Shown: positions 1-9,558, counted from the first letter of the stretch. The stretch: DNA of 64,000 nucleotides from Campylobacter concisus (GCF_003048675.2 NZ_CP060707.1:1736001-1800000), one strand, 5' to 3'. Program-made: numbers and translations. The notes: generated by a model not told the origin, from the letters alone.

Positions 1-1427
1 TCAAGATAGGCTATAAAAATGTAAGGTGGATTTTCATGAAGCGCTTTTAGAAATTCTTTATAGTATTTTTTCCTAAGCTCTACGTCCTTTGTGTATCTCG
101 CGTTTTTTAGGGCGCTATCGACATTTTCGTCCTTGTAGTGACTAAAGTTCCAGCCATTTTCATTTACGCTCACATCGGCAAATCCGCCAAAAATTCTATA
201 TGTGTGAAAGTCTGGATCAAACGGGCTTCCCCAGCCGATCACGAAGCTATCTACCTTGCTTATGCTAAAGGCTGTTCTTGGCTTTGCGTAGGCTTTGGCT
301 TTTACACCAAATTTATTTAGCTCGCTGCTTAAAATTTTAGCTAAATTGACTCTTAAGATGTCGTTATTAAAGGCGTAGATGTCAAAGCCAAGCTCCTTGC
401 CGTCCTTTTCAAAAAAGCCAGCCTTATTTTTCTTAAAGCCACTCTTTTCAAGTAGCTCTTTTGCCTTTTGCGGATCGTAACTAAATTTAAACTCGCTGCC
501 ATTTGCAAAGCTTTTTTCTATCGGGTTATTCGCTACGCTTGCATATCCATGAAATAAGCTTTTAACTATCTCATCTTTATTTACGGCGTAGTTTAGGGCG
601 ATCCTTACATTTTTATCTTGAAAGATAGGATCTTCAAGGTTAAACATCAAAGCTCTATAGTCTGCGCTTTTAAACTTAAGCAGGCCAAGTTTTTTATCAT
701 CTTTTATGAAATTTACCCCTGTTGGAGAGATGAGCGCAACGTCGATCTCGCCGCTTTTTAGTCCAACTAGTCTTAAATTTTCATCGCCGACGATCTTAAA
801 AAATACCTTTTTTATCTTTGGCCCGCCTTTATAGAATTTCTCATTTGCCGCAAATTCCAAGCTCTCATCTTTTTTCCATTTTACAAGCTTGTATGCGCCA
901 GTGCCGATAGGGGCGTCATTAAATTTATCAGTCGCGATATCTTTGCCCTTTAAAATGTGCTCAGGCAAAACGCCAAAGCTAAGTGCGTCAAGAAAAGGCG
1001 GAAAAGGCTCACTAAGCGTGATCTTAACTTTATAATCACCCAAAATTTCAACGCTTTTTACCACCTCGTAGTTTGAGATAGCAGGCGCGTTTAGCTTCTT
1101 ATCTTGAGCCGCTTCGATGGTAAATTTAACGTCTTTTGCGCTAAATTTCACCCCGTCATGCCAAAAAACATCATCTCTTAGCTCAAAAATATACTCCAGC
1201 CCGTCATCACTCACCTGCCAAGACTTGGCAAGCTCAGGCACCACGTGGCTATTTTCATCGTGGCTAGTAAGTCCAGAAAAAACTAGCGAAAGCGTAGGAT
1301 CGTGATCCTCGTCGTAAAGTGGGTTTATACGAGGTGTTTGCTCCTCGATAGCGACTACAACGGCATTTTCATTTGCATAAGCAAAGGCAGAAAATAACAA
1401 AAACAATAAAACCAAAGACCTCTTCAT
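1..1427 (-). CDS. ABC transporter substrate-binding protein, family 5 (nickel/peptide type), partial
   Basis: Periplasmic solute-binding protein of the oligopeptide/nickel class (SBP_bac_5). Reading the minus strand from the ATG at 1427 gives a clear signal peptide (MKRSLVLLFLLFSAFAYA), then the family opening with 'PRINPLYDED', 'LAKSWQVSDDGLEYIFELRDDV' style segments and 'WHDGVKFSAKDVKFTIE'. About 475 residues are visible and the frame stays open to base 1, so the C-terminus lies outside the window. An AAGGAGC-like ribosome site sits just upstream of the start. Campylobacter has a NikZ protein of this family that binds nickel; that assignment fits but substrate cannot be read from sequence, and a dipeptide-binding role is the alternative. 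The rest of the transporter is not in the window and would lie to the left. Confidence 0.85.
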   Translation of the reverse strand, partial: MKRSLVLLFLLFSAFAYANENAVVVAIEEQTPRINPLYDEDHDPTLSLVFSGLTSHDENSHVVPELAKSWQVSDDGLEYIFELRDDVFWHDGVKFSAKDVKFTIEAAQDKKLNAPAISNYEVVKSVEILGDYKVKITLSEPFPPFLDALSFGVLPEHILKGKDIATDKFNDAPIGTGAYKLVKWKKDESLEFAANEKFYKGGPKIKKVFFKIVGDENLRLVGLKSGEIDVALISPTGVNFIKDDKKLGLLKFKSADYRALMFNLEDPIFQDKNVRIALNYAVNKDEIVKSLFHGYASVANNPIEKSFANGSEFKFSYDPQKAKELLEKSGFKKNKAGFFEKDGKELGFDIYAFNNDILRVNLAKILSSELNKFGVKAKAYAKPRTAFSISKVDSFVIGWGSPFDPDFHTYRIFGGFADVSVNENGWNFSHYKDENVDSALKNARYTKDVELRKKYYKEFLKALHENPPYIFIAYL

Positions 1428-1602
1428 CACTTGCTCCTTTGTTTAAAAAATATTTGACGAATAGTAATACGAAATGCATAAAAGTATTATTAAGATAAAT
1501 GTAAATTCATTGTATAGAAAATTTGAAATTTCTAACTATCTTTTAACCTTTTTTAAAGTAAAATCAGGGCTTATTTTAGCTGACAAAAAGGTAAATTTCA
1601 CA

Positions 1603-4600
1603 ATGGATAAAAAGAAAAAAATAGCCCTGATCACTGGCATCTGCGTAGTTTCACTTTTGCTTATCTACACGCTTCTTGGCTTTTTTGGTCTGCCTTATGC
1701 TATCAAAAATATCGCGCCAAAGTACCTAAAAGACTACAACGCAACGCTTTTTGTAAGTGATGCTAAATTTAATCCCTTTACCTTCGAGCTAAATGCTACA
1801 AATGCCGAGCTAAACACCACTTCACCGCTTTTTAGCACGAAGCAGATCGACCTTAAGCTAAAGCCATTTTCTATCTTTAAAAAGCTAGTTGAGATAGACA
1901 TTTTTAGGCTAGATGAGCCAAAAGTAAAGATCGCAAGAGATAAAAAGGCAAATTTTAACTTTAGCAATTTTATAAGCGATGATAACGCAACTAGCGAAGA
2001 TAACAGCACTAGCTCGATAAATTTTGCGCTAAATAACGCAAAAATCATCAAAGGCTCATTTTCATATAGCGATCAAAATTTAACAAAGCCATTTAATGTA
2101 AGCTTTGATGATATAAACTACGAGCTAAGCTCGCTAAATACGAAGAAAAATAGCGCTGGTAGTCACATCTTTGACTCAAACTCAAGCCTAGCGCACAAGA
2201 TCGATCTAAATGGCGATATCAAGCTAAATCCACTAAAAATAGAGGGTAACGTCAGCATAAAGGACTTTAGTATAAAGCCAGTTGCGATAAGCTTCATCGA
2301 TAATGACACGTTAAATCTCAAAAATGCCATTATAAACCTAAAGATAAACTACGCTTTAAAAGCCGATGAGAACGCAACTAAGATAAATTTAAAAGATGGC
2401 TTTTTAAATGTAAAAGGACTAAGTTTAGATGAAGGCGCAAATGAGCTTAGCCTTGGCGAGCTAGAGCTTCCAAGATTTGACCTTAATAGTAAGATAGCAG
2501 ATAAAACAGAGGCGGCGCTAAATTTAAGCGCTATAAATTTAAATGATATCTCTTTTAAAAATGCTATCTCCACAAGCGTAAAATCACTAAATTTAAATGA
2601 GATCTCGCTGCTTGCAAATTTAAATGAAAAAAGCGAACTAAACGCCACAGCCAAGCTAAAAAATATGGGTGTAAACGCTTTAAAAATAGATGAAGTAGAT
2701 AGAAATTTAGCAAAATTAAAAGATATAAATGCTTCAAATTTAAATCTAAATTTAGTAAATAACAAAACCGCCCTAACGCTTGAAAAAATAGCACTAAATG
2801 GCATCAACGCGCCACTTAGCAAAAGCGCAAATGCAAATGTAGCAAGCGCTGGCGTGACAAATACAAGCTTTACAATAGATGGCAACAAGAGCCTTGCGAG
2901 CCTTGATGAGCTAAACGTAAAAAACATAGAGCTTAAAGCAAAAAATAAAGATATAGCAAGCGTCGCTGATGTGGCGATAAAGAGCATAAGCTTTGATCTT
3001 TTAAAAATGGCTCTAAATATCGCTAGTGTCGATGTTAATAAGCCTAAATTTACTTCAGAACTAAACGACAATGGTCTAAGTGCTGTAAATGAGCTAGGAT
3101 TTGGCGAGCAGAGCGCAAAAGCTACAAAGGCGGCAAAACACACTAAAAAAGTAGAGAAAAATACTGAAAATAAAAGCGCTTCAAAAAGCAAAGAAAATGA
3201 GTTTAAATTTGATGTAAAAAATATAAGTGTAAATAACGCAGACATCGCTTTAACGCATCTTTTTGAAGGCGAAAAGATCGCTCATAAATTTGATAATCTT
3301 TTTGTAAAAGTAGCAAATTTAAGTAGTGATTTTAGCAAGCCATTTGACGCAAAAGTGGCGATGAAGAGCTCGCAAAAGCTAAATTTGGATGTTGAGTCCA
3401 AGATAAAGATCGAGCCACTTGATGTGAGTGCGAAGATCAAGCTAAATGATACAAATTTACCAAAGTATTTTGCCTATGCAAAGCCCTTTTTAGAGGCCGA
3501 TCTAGCTAGCGGACAGCTTGAGAGTAGCGCTGAGATAAGCTACGCAAAAGATATCAAAGCAGACGCAAAAGTTAGCATAAAAGATATAAGGCTAAATGGC
3601 AAAAAAGCTGAAAAACTGGTCGCCTTTAAAAGCCTAGATCTTGAAAAAATTTCATTTGCCAAAAATGACCTTGCCATAAGCGGAGTGAGCTTAAATTCGC
3701 CATTTATCAAGGCGCATCTAAGCAAAGAGCGTAAATTTAACCTATCTCAGATCGTAAAAGAGGATAAAAATAAAGCTAAAACTGAGGCAAAACCTGAGAG
3801 CAAAAAAGTGGCTAGCAAAAAAGAGGACGAGCTAAAATTTAGCGTTAAAAATTTCTCTTTAAAAAATGGCGAGGTTGATTTCTCGGACGCATCGCTATTT
3901 ATGCCATTTGCCACAACGATCTCAAAGCTAAATGGCAAGCTCACCGACATCGATAAAAAGCGCCCAAGCTCAGGCGAGTTTCAAGGTGTGGTTGGCAAAA
4001 ATGGCTTTGCACAGATCACTGCAAAACTCTTTCCATTTGAGCTAAAGCAAAATACCGATATAAAGCTTGATTTTAAAAATATCGATCTAGTTAACGTGAC
4101 ACCTTATAGCGGGCAGTTTGTGGGCTATAAGATCAAAAAAGGCAAGCTAAATTTAAACCTAAACTATAGCGTCACCGACTCAAAACTAAATGGCTCAAAT
4201 TTTATAAATTTTGACTCACTTACACTTGGAGAGAAGGTCGAGTCAAAAGATGCTGTAAATTTACCGCTTTCGCTTGCTATCTCGATACTTAGCGATCAAA
4301 ATAATCAAATAAACATCGATCTGCCAGTTGAGGGAAATTTAGACGATCCTGACTTTAAATATGGCGGCGTCATCTGGGCTGCAGTAAAAAAGCTCTTTGC
4401 CGACATCACGCTAGCTCCATTTAGATTTTTAGGTAACGCCCTAGGACTTGGCAGCAAAGATCTTAGCTCTATTGATTTTCTTGCTGGAAGTAGCGAGCTT
4501 ATAAGCTCAGAAGCGCCTAAGATAGCTGATTTTATAAAGCTAACTGGCTCAAAACCTAAAATGAAGCTTAGCATAACGCCAACATACTCAAAACTCGATG

Positions 4601-4923
4601 AGAGCTTTTATAAAAATAAAAAACTAGATCAAAAGATCAATCAAATCATCGCTTCAAGCGGCAAAGACTACATCGCAGTTTTAAATGAGCTTGTGCCAAA
4701 TTTAAAAGATAGAAACGAAAAAGCCTTAAGAGAAGAGGCGCTAAAGGGCATCGAGGTCGATAAAGCAAAACTAATAGAGCTTGCAAATGAGCGTGCAAAT
4801 GCGGTAAAAGAGGCGCTTATAAAAGCTGGGCTTGAGGCTGGCCGCATAAATATAAACGATGCAACAAGCTCAGAGCCTAAGCAAAACACCTACACAAGCG
4901 TGCTAATGGGAGTGGCGAACTAA
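1603..4923 (+). CDS. Large AsmA-like / DUF748 domain envelope protein
   Basis: A 1106-residue protein anchored by one N-terminal membrane helix (about residues 6-26) with the remainder predicted periplasmic. It consists of repeated beta-rich AsmA-type blocks, two Lys/Glu-rich linkers (around residues 505-530 and 720-745) and a DUF748 signature near residues 886-950 (LPLSLAISIL, then NINQ/LPVEGNLDDPDF-like text). AsmA relatives are bridge-like proteins thought to move lipids between membranes; the role here is inferred from family only. I start at 1603 rather than at the in-frame ATG at 1474 because the protein from 1603 begins MDKKKK followed at once by the helix, and the 43 extra residues look like untranslated AT-rich DNA. 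Unusual: about eleven copies of the D/E-X-N-X-S/T glycosylation sequon (see findings). Confidence 0.88.
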   Translation: MDKKKKIALITGICVVSLLLIYTLLGFFGLPYAIKNIAPKYLKDYNATLFVSDAKFNPFTFELNATNAELNTTSPLFSTKQIDLKLKPFSIFKKLVEIDIFRLDEPKVKIARDKKANFNFSNFISDDNATSEDNSTSSINFALNNAKIIKGSFSYSDQNLTKPFNVSFDDINYELSSLNTKKNSAGSHIFDSNSSLAHKIDLNGDIKLNPLKIEGNVSIKDFSIKPVAISFIDNDTLNLKNAIINLKINYALKADENATKINLKDGFLNVKGLSLDEGANELSLGELELPRFDLNSKIADKTEAALNLSAINLNDISFKNAISTSVKSLNLNEISLLANLNEKSELNATAKLKNMGVNALKIDEVDRNLAKLKDINASNLNLNLVNNKTALTLEKIALNGINAPLSKSANANVASAGVTNTSFTIDGNKSLASLDELNVKNIELKAKNKDIASVADVAIKSISFDLLKMALNIASVDVNKPKFTSELNDNGLSAVNELGFGEQSAKATKAAKHTKKVEKNTENKSASKSKENEFKFDVKNISVNNADIALTHLFEGEKIAHKFDNLFVKVANLSSDFSKPFDAKVAMKSSQKLNLDVESKIKIEPLDVSAKIKLNDTNLPKYFAYAKPFLEADLASGQLESSAEISYAKDIKADAKVSIKDIRLNGKKAEKLVAFKSLDLEKISFAKNDLAISGVSLNSPFIKAHLSKERKFNLSQIVKEDKNKAKTEAKPESKKVASKKEDELKFSVKNFSLKNGEVDFSDASLFMPFATTISKLNGKLTDIDKKRPSSGEFQGVVGKNGFAQITAKLFPFELKQNTDIKLDFKNIDLVNVTPYSGQFVGYKIKKGKLNLNLNYSVTDSKLNGSNFINFDSLTLGEKVESKDAVNLPLSLAISILSDQNNQINIDLPVEGNLDDPDFKYGGVIWAAVKKLFADITLAPFRFLGNALGLGSKDLSSIDFLAGSSELISSEAPKIADFIKLTGSKPKMKLSITPTYSKLDESFYKNKKLDQKINQIIASSGKDYIAVLNELVPNLKDRNEKALREEALKGIEVDKAKLIELANERANAVKEALIKAGLEAGRININDATSSEPKQNTYTSVLMGVAN

Positions 4924-5324
4924 ATTTCATTTATTTCGCTGCTTCTTGCATTATAGACAAACCAGCTAAGAAGCATAAGCATCATAAATGCTCCAAAAAT
5001 AAGGCTTGCGTAAAAGTATAAATTAAAATCAGCTCCCAGCAAATTTGCGTTGTGAAGGGCGATCATAACACCAGCTAAAGCGATTAAGTAGCCAATTAGC
5101 TTGATGATGAAAATTTTAGGATTTACAAGGATCAGCAAAAGGCCACAAAGTATGATGCCAAGGGCTATTTGTAAATTTGAAACGTCAGCTTGAGCACTTG
5201 AAGTAAGTGTTAAAAAACCAGCTAAAAGCGCCATTAGTATCATCAAAACTGCATAAACCGCCCTGCTTCGTCCAAAGCCATACATAAAGCAAACAAAGCC
5301 CTTATTTTGCCTGTTATAGTCCAT
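4920..5324 (-). CDS. Small integral membrane protein, unknown function
   Basis: 134 residues with four likely membrane helices (about 22-42, 50-68, 70-92 and 103-125) and short loops. The start at 5324 is supported by an AAAAGGAG ribosome site seven bases upstream. It is convergent with the AsmA-like gene and the two stop codons overlap (4920-4923), so it is transcribed on its own. I recognise no catalytic motif or named family. Confidence 0.75.
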   Translation of the reverse strand: MDYNRQNKGFVCFMYGFGRSRAVYAVLMILMALLAGFLTLTSSAQADVSNLQIALGIILCGLLLILVNPKIFIIKLIGYLIALAGVMIALHNANLLGADFNLYFYASLIFGAFMMLMLLSWFVYNARSSEINEI

Positions 5325-5437
5325 TTTTGCTCCTTTTGGAAGTTTGCTTATTTTAATGCCAAATTCTTAAATAACGGCTTTAATCTGAAATTTCACTCAT
5401 TTTGGCTAATATTTTGCATCTTAAAAAAGGAGCAAAA

Positions 5438-5641
5438 ATGCCTTATGTTAATATCAAAATAGCAGGCCCAGAGCCTACAAAAGAGCAAAAAGATCAAGTT
5501 TTTAAAGAGGTAACCGAGACGCTTGTAAGAGTGCTTGGCAAGAAAAAAGAGGCGGTTATGATCTTTATCGAAACTCATGACGCTGGCAATATCGGCGTAG
5601 GTGGCGAGAGCGTAGAGGATAAAAGAAAGGGGACAAAATGA
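5438..5641 (+). CDS. 4-oxalocrotonate tautomerase family protein
   Basis: A 67-residue tautomerase superfamily protein. After removal of Met the chain starts with Pro (MPYVNIKIAG), the catalytic amino-terminal proline of the family. I chose the ATG at 5438 over an in-frame TTG at 5402 because only this start gives Pro-1, and an AAAAGGAG site lies just before it. It overlaps bcp by an ATGA, so the two are translationally coupled. The same tautomerase-bcp pair exists in C. jejuni. The physiological substrate is unknown; many small tautomerases are orphan enzymes. Confidence 0.9.
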   Translation: MPYVNIKIAGPEPTKEQKDQVFKEVTETLVRVLGKKKEAVMIFIETHDAGNIGVGGESVEDKRKGTK

Positions 5642-6135
5642 GCGAATTTATCAAAGCAGACATTGAGAGAAAGATAACGCTTGAAGTTGGCGATAAGGCG
5701 CCAGAGTTTGAAGCACTAAATCAAGATGGCGTAAAGGTCGCGTTAAAGGACTTTATAGGCAAAAACGTGGTGCTTTACTTCTACCCAAAAGACAACACTC
5801 CAGGCTGCACGACTGAGGCTTGCGAATTTAGCGCAAACTACGATCAGTTTATCAAAAATGATACCGTTATCATCGGCGTTAGCCCAGATAGCGTAAAGTC
5901 GCATGTTGGTTTTATCGCAAAGCAAAATTTAAAGCACATCCTCTTAAGCGATGAGGATAAAGAAATTTCAAAGCTTTATGGCGTTTGGCAGGTCAAGAAA
6001 AACTACGGCAAAGAGTATCTTGGCATCGCCAGAAGCACCTTTGTGATCGGCAAAGACGGCAAGATAGTTAAAATTTATAAAAGCGTAAAAGCCAAAGACC
6101 ACGCCGCAAAAGTGCTAGCTGATCTAGTAAAATAA
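5638..6135 (+). CDS. bcp: Thioredoxin-dependent peroxiredoxin, Bcp/PrxQ type
   Basis: 165 residues. The peroxidatic site reads YPKDNTPGCTTEAC near residues 48-61: the first Cys (GCT) is the peroxidatic one and the second, five residues on, is the resolving Cys of atypical 2-Cys PrxQ enzymes. The C-terminal half has the expected ARSTFVIGKDGKI segment. It reduces hydrogen peroxide and organic hydroperoxides in the cytoplasm using thioredoxin. The start overlaps the tautomerase stop (ATGA). Compare the second, non-canonical peroxiredoxin at 45727. Confidence 0.95.
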   Translation: MSEFIKADIERKITLEVGDKAPEFEALNQDGVKVALKDFIGKNVVLYFYPKDNTPGCTTEACEFSANYDQFIKNDTVIIGVSPDSVKSHVGFIAKQNLKHILLSDEDKEISKLYGVWQVKKNYGKEYLGIARSTFVIGKDGKIVKIYKSVKAKDHAAKVLADLVK

Positions 6136-6143
6136 GGTAAAAA

Positions 6144-7859
6144 ATGACCAAATTTTTTAATACAATTATAAAAAGTCCATTTATAAATATATTTGTGGTT
6201 ACAACGCTTGTAATGTTTATCGCAAATATCTACAAAATTTACTTTTTTGAAGGAACTGACCGTATAGCTCTTATGCATATGGCAAGAAGCTTAACTACTA
6301 TATTTTTATTAAATTTAGTTATCACACATGTTCTTTACTTGCTAAGTCGTGGGCTGTTTAAAGGGCTTTATCTAGTTTATGCACTAATAATTTTTATTCT
6401 ATGTTTTATAAATTTTTTCACTTTAACAAGTTTAAAAACAGATATAAATATAGCAATAATAGATAGTGTGCTACACACAAATCCAGATGAAGCCGGTGAG
6501 TTTTTCCAGACATTTTTTGAAGCTAAATATCTAGTAGTTGCTATACTTTTGTGTATCATCTTTTATGCTATGACAAGATATAAAAGATCTAGCACAAAAG
6601 AATTTAGCCGAAAAACTATCATTGTCCTTTCGGTAATTTATATAGCCTTTGCAGCTGTATTCTTTACAAAATCAGCAATGAGAATATCGTCTAATAAAGC
6701 TGATAGAGCTATAAGTAAGCTATCAGAACATATCCTGATAAATTACGCTTTTGTTTTAAAAAAATATCTTTTAGATGATAATTTTTTAGCTAGCAATAAA
6801 CAAATTTTAAAAGATTACGACGTATCTAAAGCAGCAAATCAAAACATAAAAGCTGAGCAAAAAGTAGCAAATGTAGTCTTTGTGATCGGTGAAAGCTTAC
6901 AAAGAAACGAGATGAGCGTTTATGGCTTTGGCTTGCCGACTACACCAAATTTAATGGCATTAAAGCAAAGTGGCAATGCCATAATCTATACAGATACTAC
7001 CGCCCCTGACACATATACAAATGGTTCTCTTTCAAAGGTTTTAAATTTCTCAAACTATGAAAGCAAAGAGCCTTGGAGCAAGAGTTTAAACATCGTTGAT
7101 ATGTTTAGTCTAGTAGGATACAAAACAGCATGGATAAGTAATCAAAGCAATATCGGCGGATATTCTACAACACAAAAAAGTGTTGCAGATAGAAGTGATA
7201 TCACATTTTTTACACAAAAATTTGCATCAGCTACAAATTATGCCGGCAGAGAAACAGATGGCATACTTTTGCCTGAAATTTCAAAGATAAAACAAAGTCT
7301 TGGAGAGTCAAATTTTTATATCATTCACCTAATGGGAAACCACTTTAAATACGACCTAAGGTATCCAAAAGATTTTTCAAAATTTACAGCTAATGATCTG
7401 CAAAACAAAATGAATCCTGGACAAAAAGAGAGCTTTGCATGGTATCTAAATAGCGTACTTTATAATGACTACGTGATAAATGAAATTTATAAAATTTTCA
7501 AAGACGATGAAGCTTTGATAGTCTATCTCTCAGACCATGGCGAGGCTCTTTTTGAGATAGATGGCATAAGAGGCCATGGCATGATAAACCGCTTTGTTTT
7601 AGAAATTCCACTCATTTTTATAGGTACTGATAAATTTAAAGCAAAATATCCACAAATTTGGCAAAAGCTTGAAGTGGCAAAAGATTATAAATTTATGAGT
7701 GATGACATCATTCACACTTTTGCCGACATCATAGGTACAAAACCACTTGAATATAACGCATCAAGAAGTTTAATAAGTGGTGAATTTAATGCGAGCAGAA
7801 AGCGTCTAGTAAATGGTACTGACTATGAAAATATTAAAAATGTAAAGCCGCAATGGTAA
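6144..7859 (+). CDS. Phosphoethanolamine transferase (EptA/EptC family)
   Basis: 571 residues: about five N-terminal membrane helices (to about residue 175) and a periplasmic sulfatase-fold domain. Metal and catalytic motifs are present: VFVIGES near residue 246, the nucleophile threonine region around PDTYTNGSLS (about 288-297), HLMGNHFKYDL, and the metal site YLSDHGEALFE followed by RGHGM (about 455-475). In C. jejuni EptC adds phosphoethanolamine to lipid A, LOS core and the flagellar rod protein FlgG; the targets here are inferred. Odd: I see no cysteine anywhere in the soluble domain, although characterised EptA/EptC enzymes are disulfide-stapled, and the C-terminal tail carries two N-glycosylation sequons (EYNAS, EFNAS). 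It is followed 26 bases later by a dsbA-type gene. Confidence 0.88.
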   Translation: MTKFFNTIIKSPFINIFVVTTLVMFIANIYKIYFFEGTDRIALMHMARSLTTIFLLNLVITHVLYLLSRGLFKGLYLVYALIIFILCFINFFTLTSLKTDINIAIIDSVLHTNPDEAGEFFQTFFEAKYLVVAILLCIIFYAMTRYKRSSTKEFSRKTIIVLSVIYIAFAAVFFTKSAMRISSNKADRAISKLSEHILINYAFVLKKYLLDDNFLASNKQILKDYDVSKAANQNIKAEQKVANVVFVIGESLQRNEMSVYGFGLPTTPNLMALKQSGNAIIYTDTTAPDTYTNGSLSKVLNFSNYESKEPWSKSLNIVDMFSLVGYKTAWISNQSNIGGYSTTQKSVADRSDITFFTQKFASATNYAGRETDGILLPEISKIKQSLGESNFYIIHLMGNHFKYDLRYPKDFSKFTANDLQNKMNPGQKESFAWYLNSVLYNDYVINEIYKIFKDDEALIVYLSDHGEALFEIDGIRGHGMINRFVLEIPLIFIGTDKFKAKYPQIWQKLEVAKDYKFMSDDIIHTFADIIGTKPLEYNASRSLISGEFNASRKRLVNGTDYENIKNVKPQW

Positions 7860-7885
7860 ATGACAAAAAATAATAAGGAGCAAAG

Positions 7886-8527
7886 ATGAAGCTTATAAAA
7901 ATGCTAATTTTAAGTGCGTTTTTTGCGCTAAATTTATCAGCACTGACTGAAGGTGTGGAGTATCAAACTCTAGCAAAACCGCTTAACGTGCCTAAAAACT
8001 CAGTCGTCAAGGTCTTTAGCTACGACTGCCCTCACTGCTATAAATTTGACCGAACGATCACAAGAAAGCTGATGGCAAAGCTTGACGGAGTCAAATTTAT
8101 CCCATATCACCTAAGCACCAAAGGCAAGCTTGGCGAGACTACAAGTAAAATTTTCGCCGCTCTTATATCGATAGATGAGGCAAATGGGACTGATCTGCTA
8201 AGTGATGAGTCTAAATTTAAGCAAGCTAAATTTGCGATCTACAAAGCAAGACACGATGAAAAAGATGACTTTAATGATGGCAAAGATAAGCAAAGATTTA
8301 TAGATCTAGCGCTAAATGCGGCTCACGTGAGCAAAGACGAATACGAAAAAGCGCTAAGCTCAGATCGTGCAAAAGAGCTTTTAAACGAGTGGTTTGCCTC
8401 TTATGATGTAGCAAGTATCAGCGGTGTACCAGCCTTTGTGGTAAGCGGCAAGTATCTGATAAATTTAAGCGCAGCATCGTCGATCGATGAGATGGCAAAG
8501 ACGATAAAAGAGCTTTTAGATAAGTAA
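7886..8527 (+). CDS. dsbA: DsbA-family thiol:disulfide oxidoreductase
   Basis: 213 residues with a cleavable signal peptide (MKLIKMLILSAFFALNLSA). The thioredoxin-fold active site is SYDCPHCYKFD near residues 47-57, i.e. the CPHC of DsbA, and the cis-proline loop is SGVPAF near residue 176. It introduces disulfides into periplasmic proteins and would be re-oxidised by a DsbB/DsbI partner, which is not in the window. A GGAG ribosome site precedes the start. One N-glycosylation sequon (EANGT) is visible. Campylobacters often have several DsbA paralogues (DsbA, DsbL), so the exact one cannot be fixed. Confidence 0.9.
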   Translation: MKLIKMLILSAFFALNLSALTEGVEYQTLAKPLNVPKNSVVKVFSYDCPHCYKFDRTITRKLMAKLDGVKFIPYHLSTKGKLGETTSKIFAALISIDEANGTDLLSDESKFKQAKFAIYKARHDEKDDFNDGKDKQRFIDLALNAAHVSKDEYEKALSSDRAKELLNEWFASYDVASISGVPAFVVSGKYLINLSAASSIDEMAKTIKELLDK

Positions 8528-8627
8528 CTTTAGCCTAAATTTTACGGACATTTTGGGCTTAGAAATGTAAATTTAAAGCAATTTTAGATAAACTCGGATC
8601 AAATTTCTAAAAAAGAAAGGTTTAATT

Positions 8628-9542
8628 ATGAACGCTTCAGAATTCATCTGGATGGATGGAAAACTAGTAAAATGGGACGATGCGAAATTACACGTTCTAA
8701 CTCACTCTTTGCACTATGGTAATGCCGTATTTGAGGGCACAAGAGCTTATAAAACAAAAAAAGGTCTAGCTATTTTTAGACTCAAAGACCACACAAAAAG
8801 ACTTTTAAGATCAGCAAAAATGACCGTTTTAAATGTGCCTTACAGCGAAGAAGAGCTTGAAAAAGCGCAGATCGAACTACTTCGCGCAAACAAATATAAC
8901 AGCAACGTCTATATCCGCCCACTTATCTTTTTAGGATACGGCGTGATGGGCGTAGCGCACACAAAAGCACCGGTTCAAACCGCTATCGCTTCATGGGAAT
9001 GGGGTGCTTACCTTGGCGATGAGGGCCTAGAAAAAGGCATCAGAGTTAAAATTTCAAGCTTTGCCAAACTAGCTCCTGCTGCTCAAATGAACAGAGCAAA
9101 AGCTAGCTCAAACTACCTAAGCTCACAAATGGCAAACTACGAAGCAAAAGAGGCTGGATACGACGAGGCGCTACTCCTTGATAGCGAGGGTTTTGTAGCT
9201 GAAGGTCCAGGCGAGTGCTTTTTTATCGTTGAAAATGGCGCATTGATCACTCCACCAAATGACAACAGCCTACTTAGCATCACTCAAGATACAGTCATAA
9301 GACTAGCTCACGATCTTGACATCGAAGTAAGAAGAGAGCGCATCACAAGAGATCAGGCTTACACAGCTGACGAGGCATTTTTCACTGGCACTGCAGCTGA
9401 AGTAACGCCGATAAATAGCATAGATAACCGCATCATCGGCAACGGCGCTAGAGGCGAAGTGACAAAGAGACTACAAAAAGCTTACTTTGACGTAGTTTAT
9501 GGTCTAAACAAAAAATACGAATCATTTTTAACATATATTTAA
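8628..9542 (+). CDS. ilvE: Branched-chain amino acid aminotransferase
   Basis: 304 residues of PLP fold class IV. Family landmarks are HYGNAVFEGTRAY near residue 28, the catalytic lysine in NRAKASSNYL (about 159) and EGPGECFF plus the FFTGTAAEVTP loop near 250. It transfers the amino group between glutamate and the 2-oxo acids of Ile, Leu and Val. An AAAGG ribosome site lies upstream. It is followed 16 bases later by the SPFH gene, the order found in C. jejuni. Confidence 0.96.
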   Translation: MNASEFIWMDGKLVKWDDAKLHVLTHSLHYGNAVFEGTRAYKTKKGLAIFRLKDHTKRLLRSAKMTVLNVPYSEEELEKAQIELLRANKYNSNVYIRPLIFLGYGVMGVAHTKAPVQTAIASWEWGAYLGDEGLEKGIRVKISSFAKLAPAAQMNRAKASSNYLSSQMANYEAKEAGYDEALLLDSEGFVAEGPGECFFIVENGALITPPNDNSLLSITQDTVIRLAHDLDIEVRRERITRDQAYTADEAFFTGTAAEVTPINSIDNRIIGNGARGEVTKRLQKAYFDVVYGLNKKYESFLTYI

Positions 9543-9558
9543 GATTTAAAGGAACGAA

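Noticed and set aside
1474-1602. Upstream start for the AsmA-like gene
   Set aside because: The extra 43 residues precede the natural MDKKKK-helix start, lie in promoter-like AT-rich DNA and lack family similarity.
2349-3245. Antisense 298-residue frame inside the AsmA-like gene
   Set aside because: Low-complexity Phe/Ser/Leu composition is the mirror of the Lys/Asn/Glu-rich sense protein; no ribosome site or domain.
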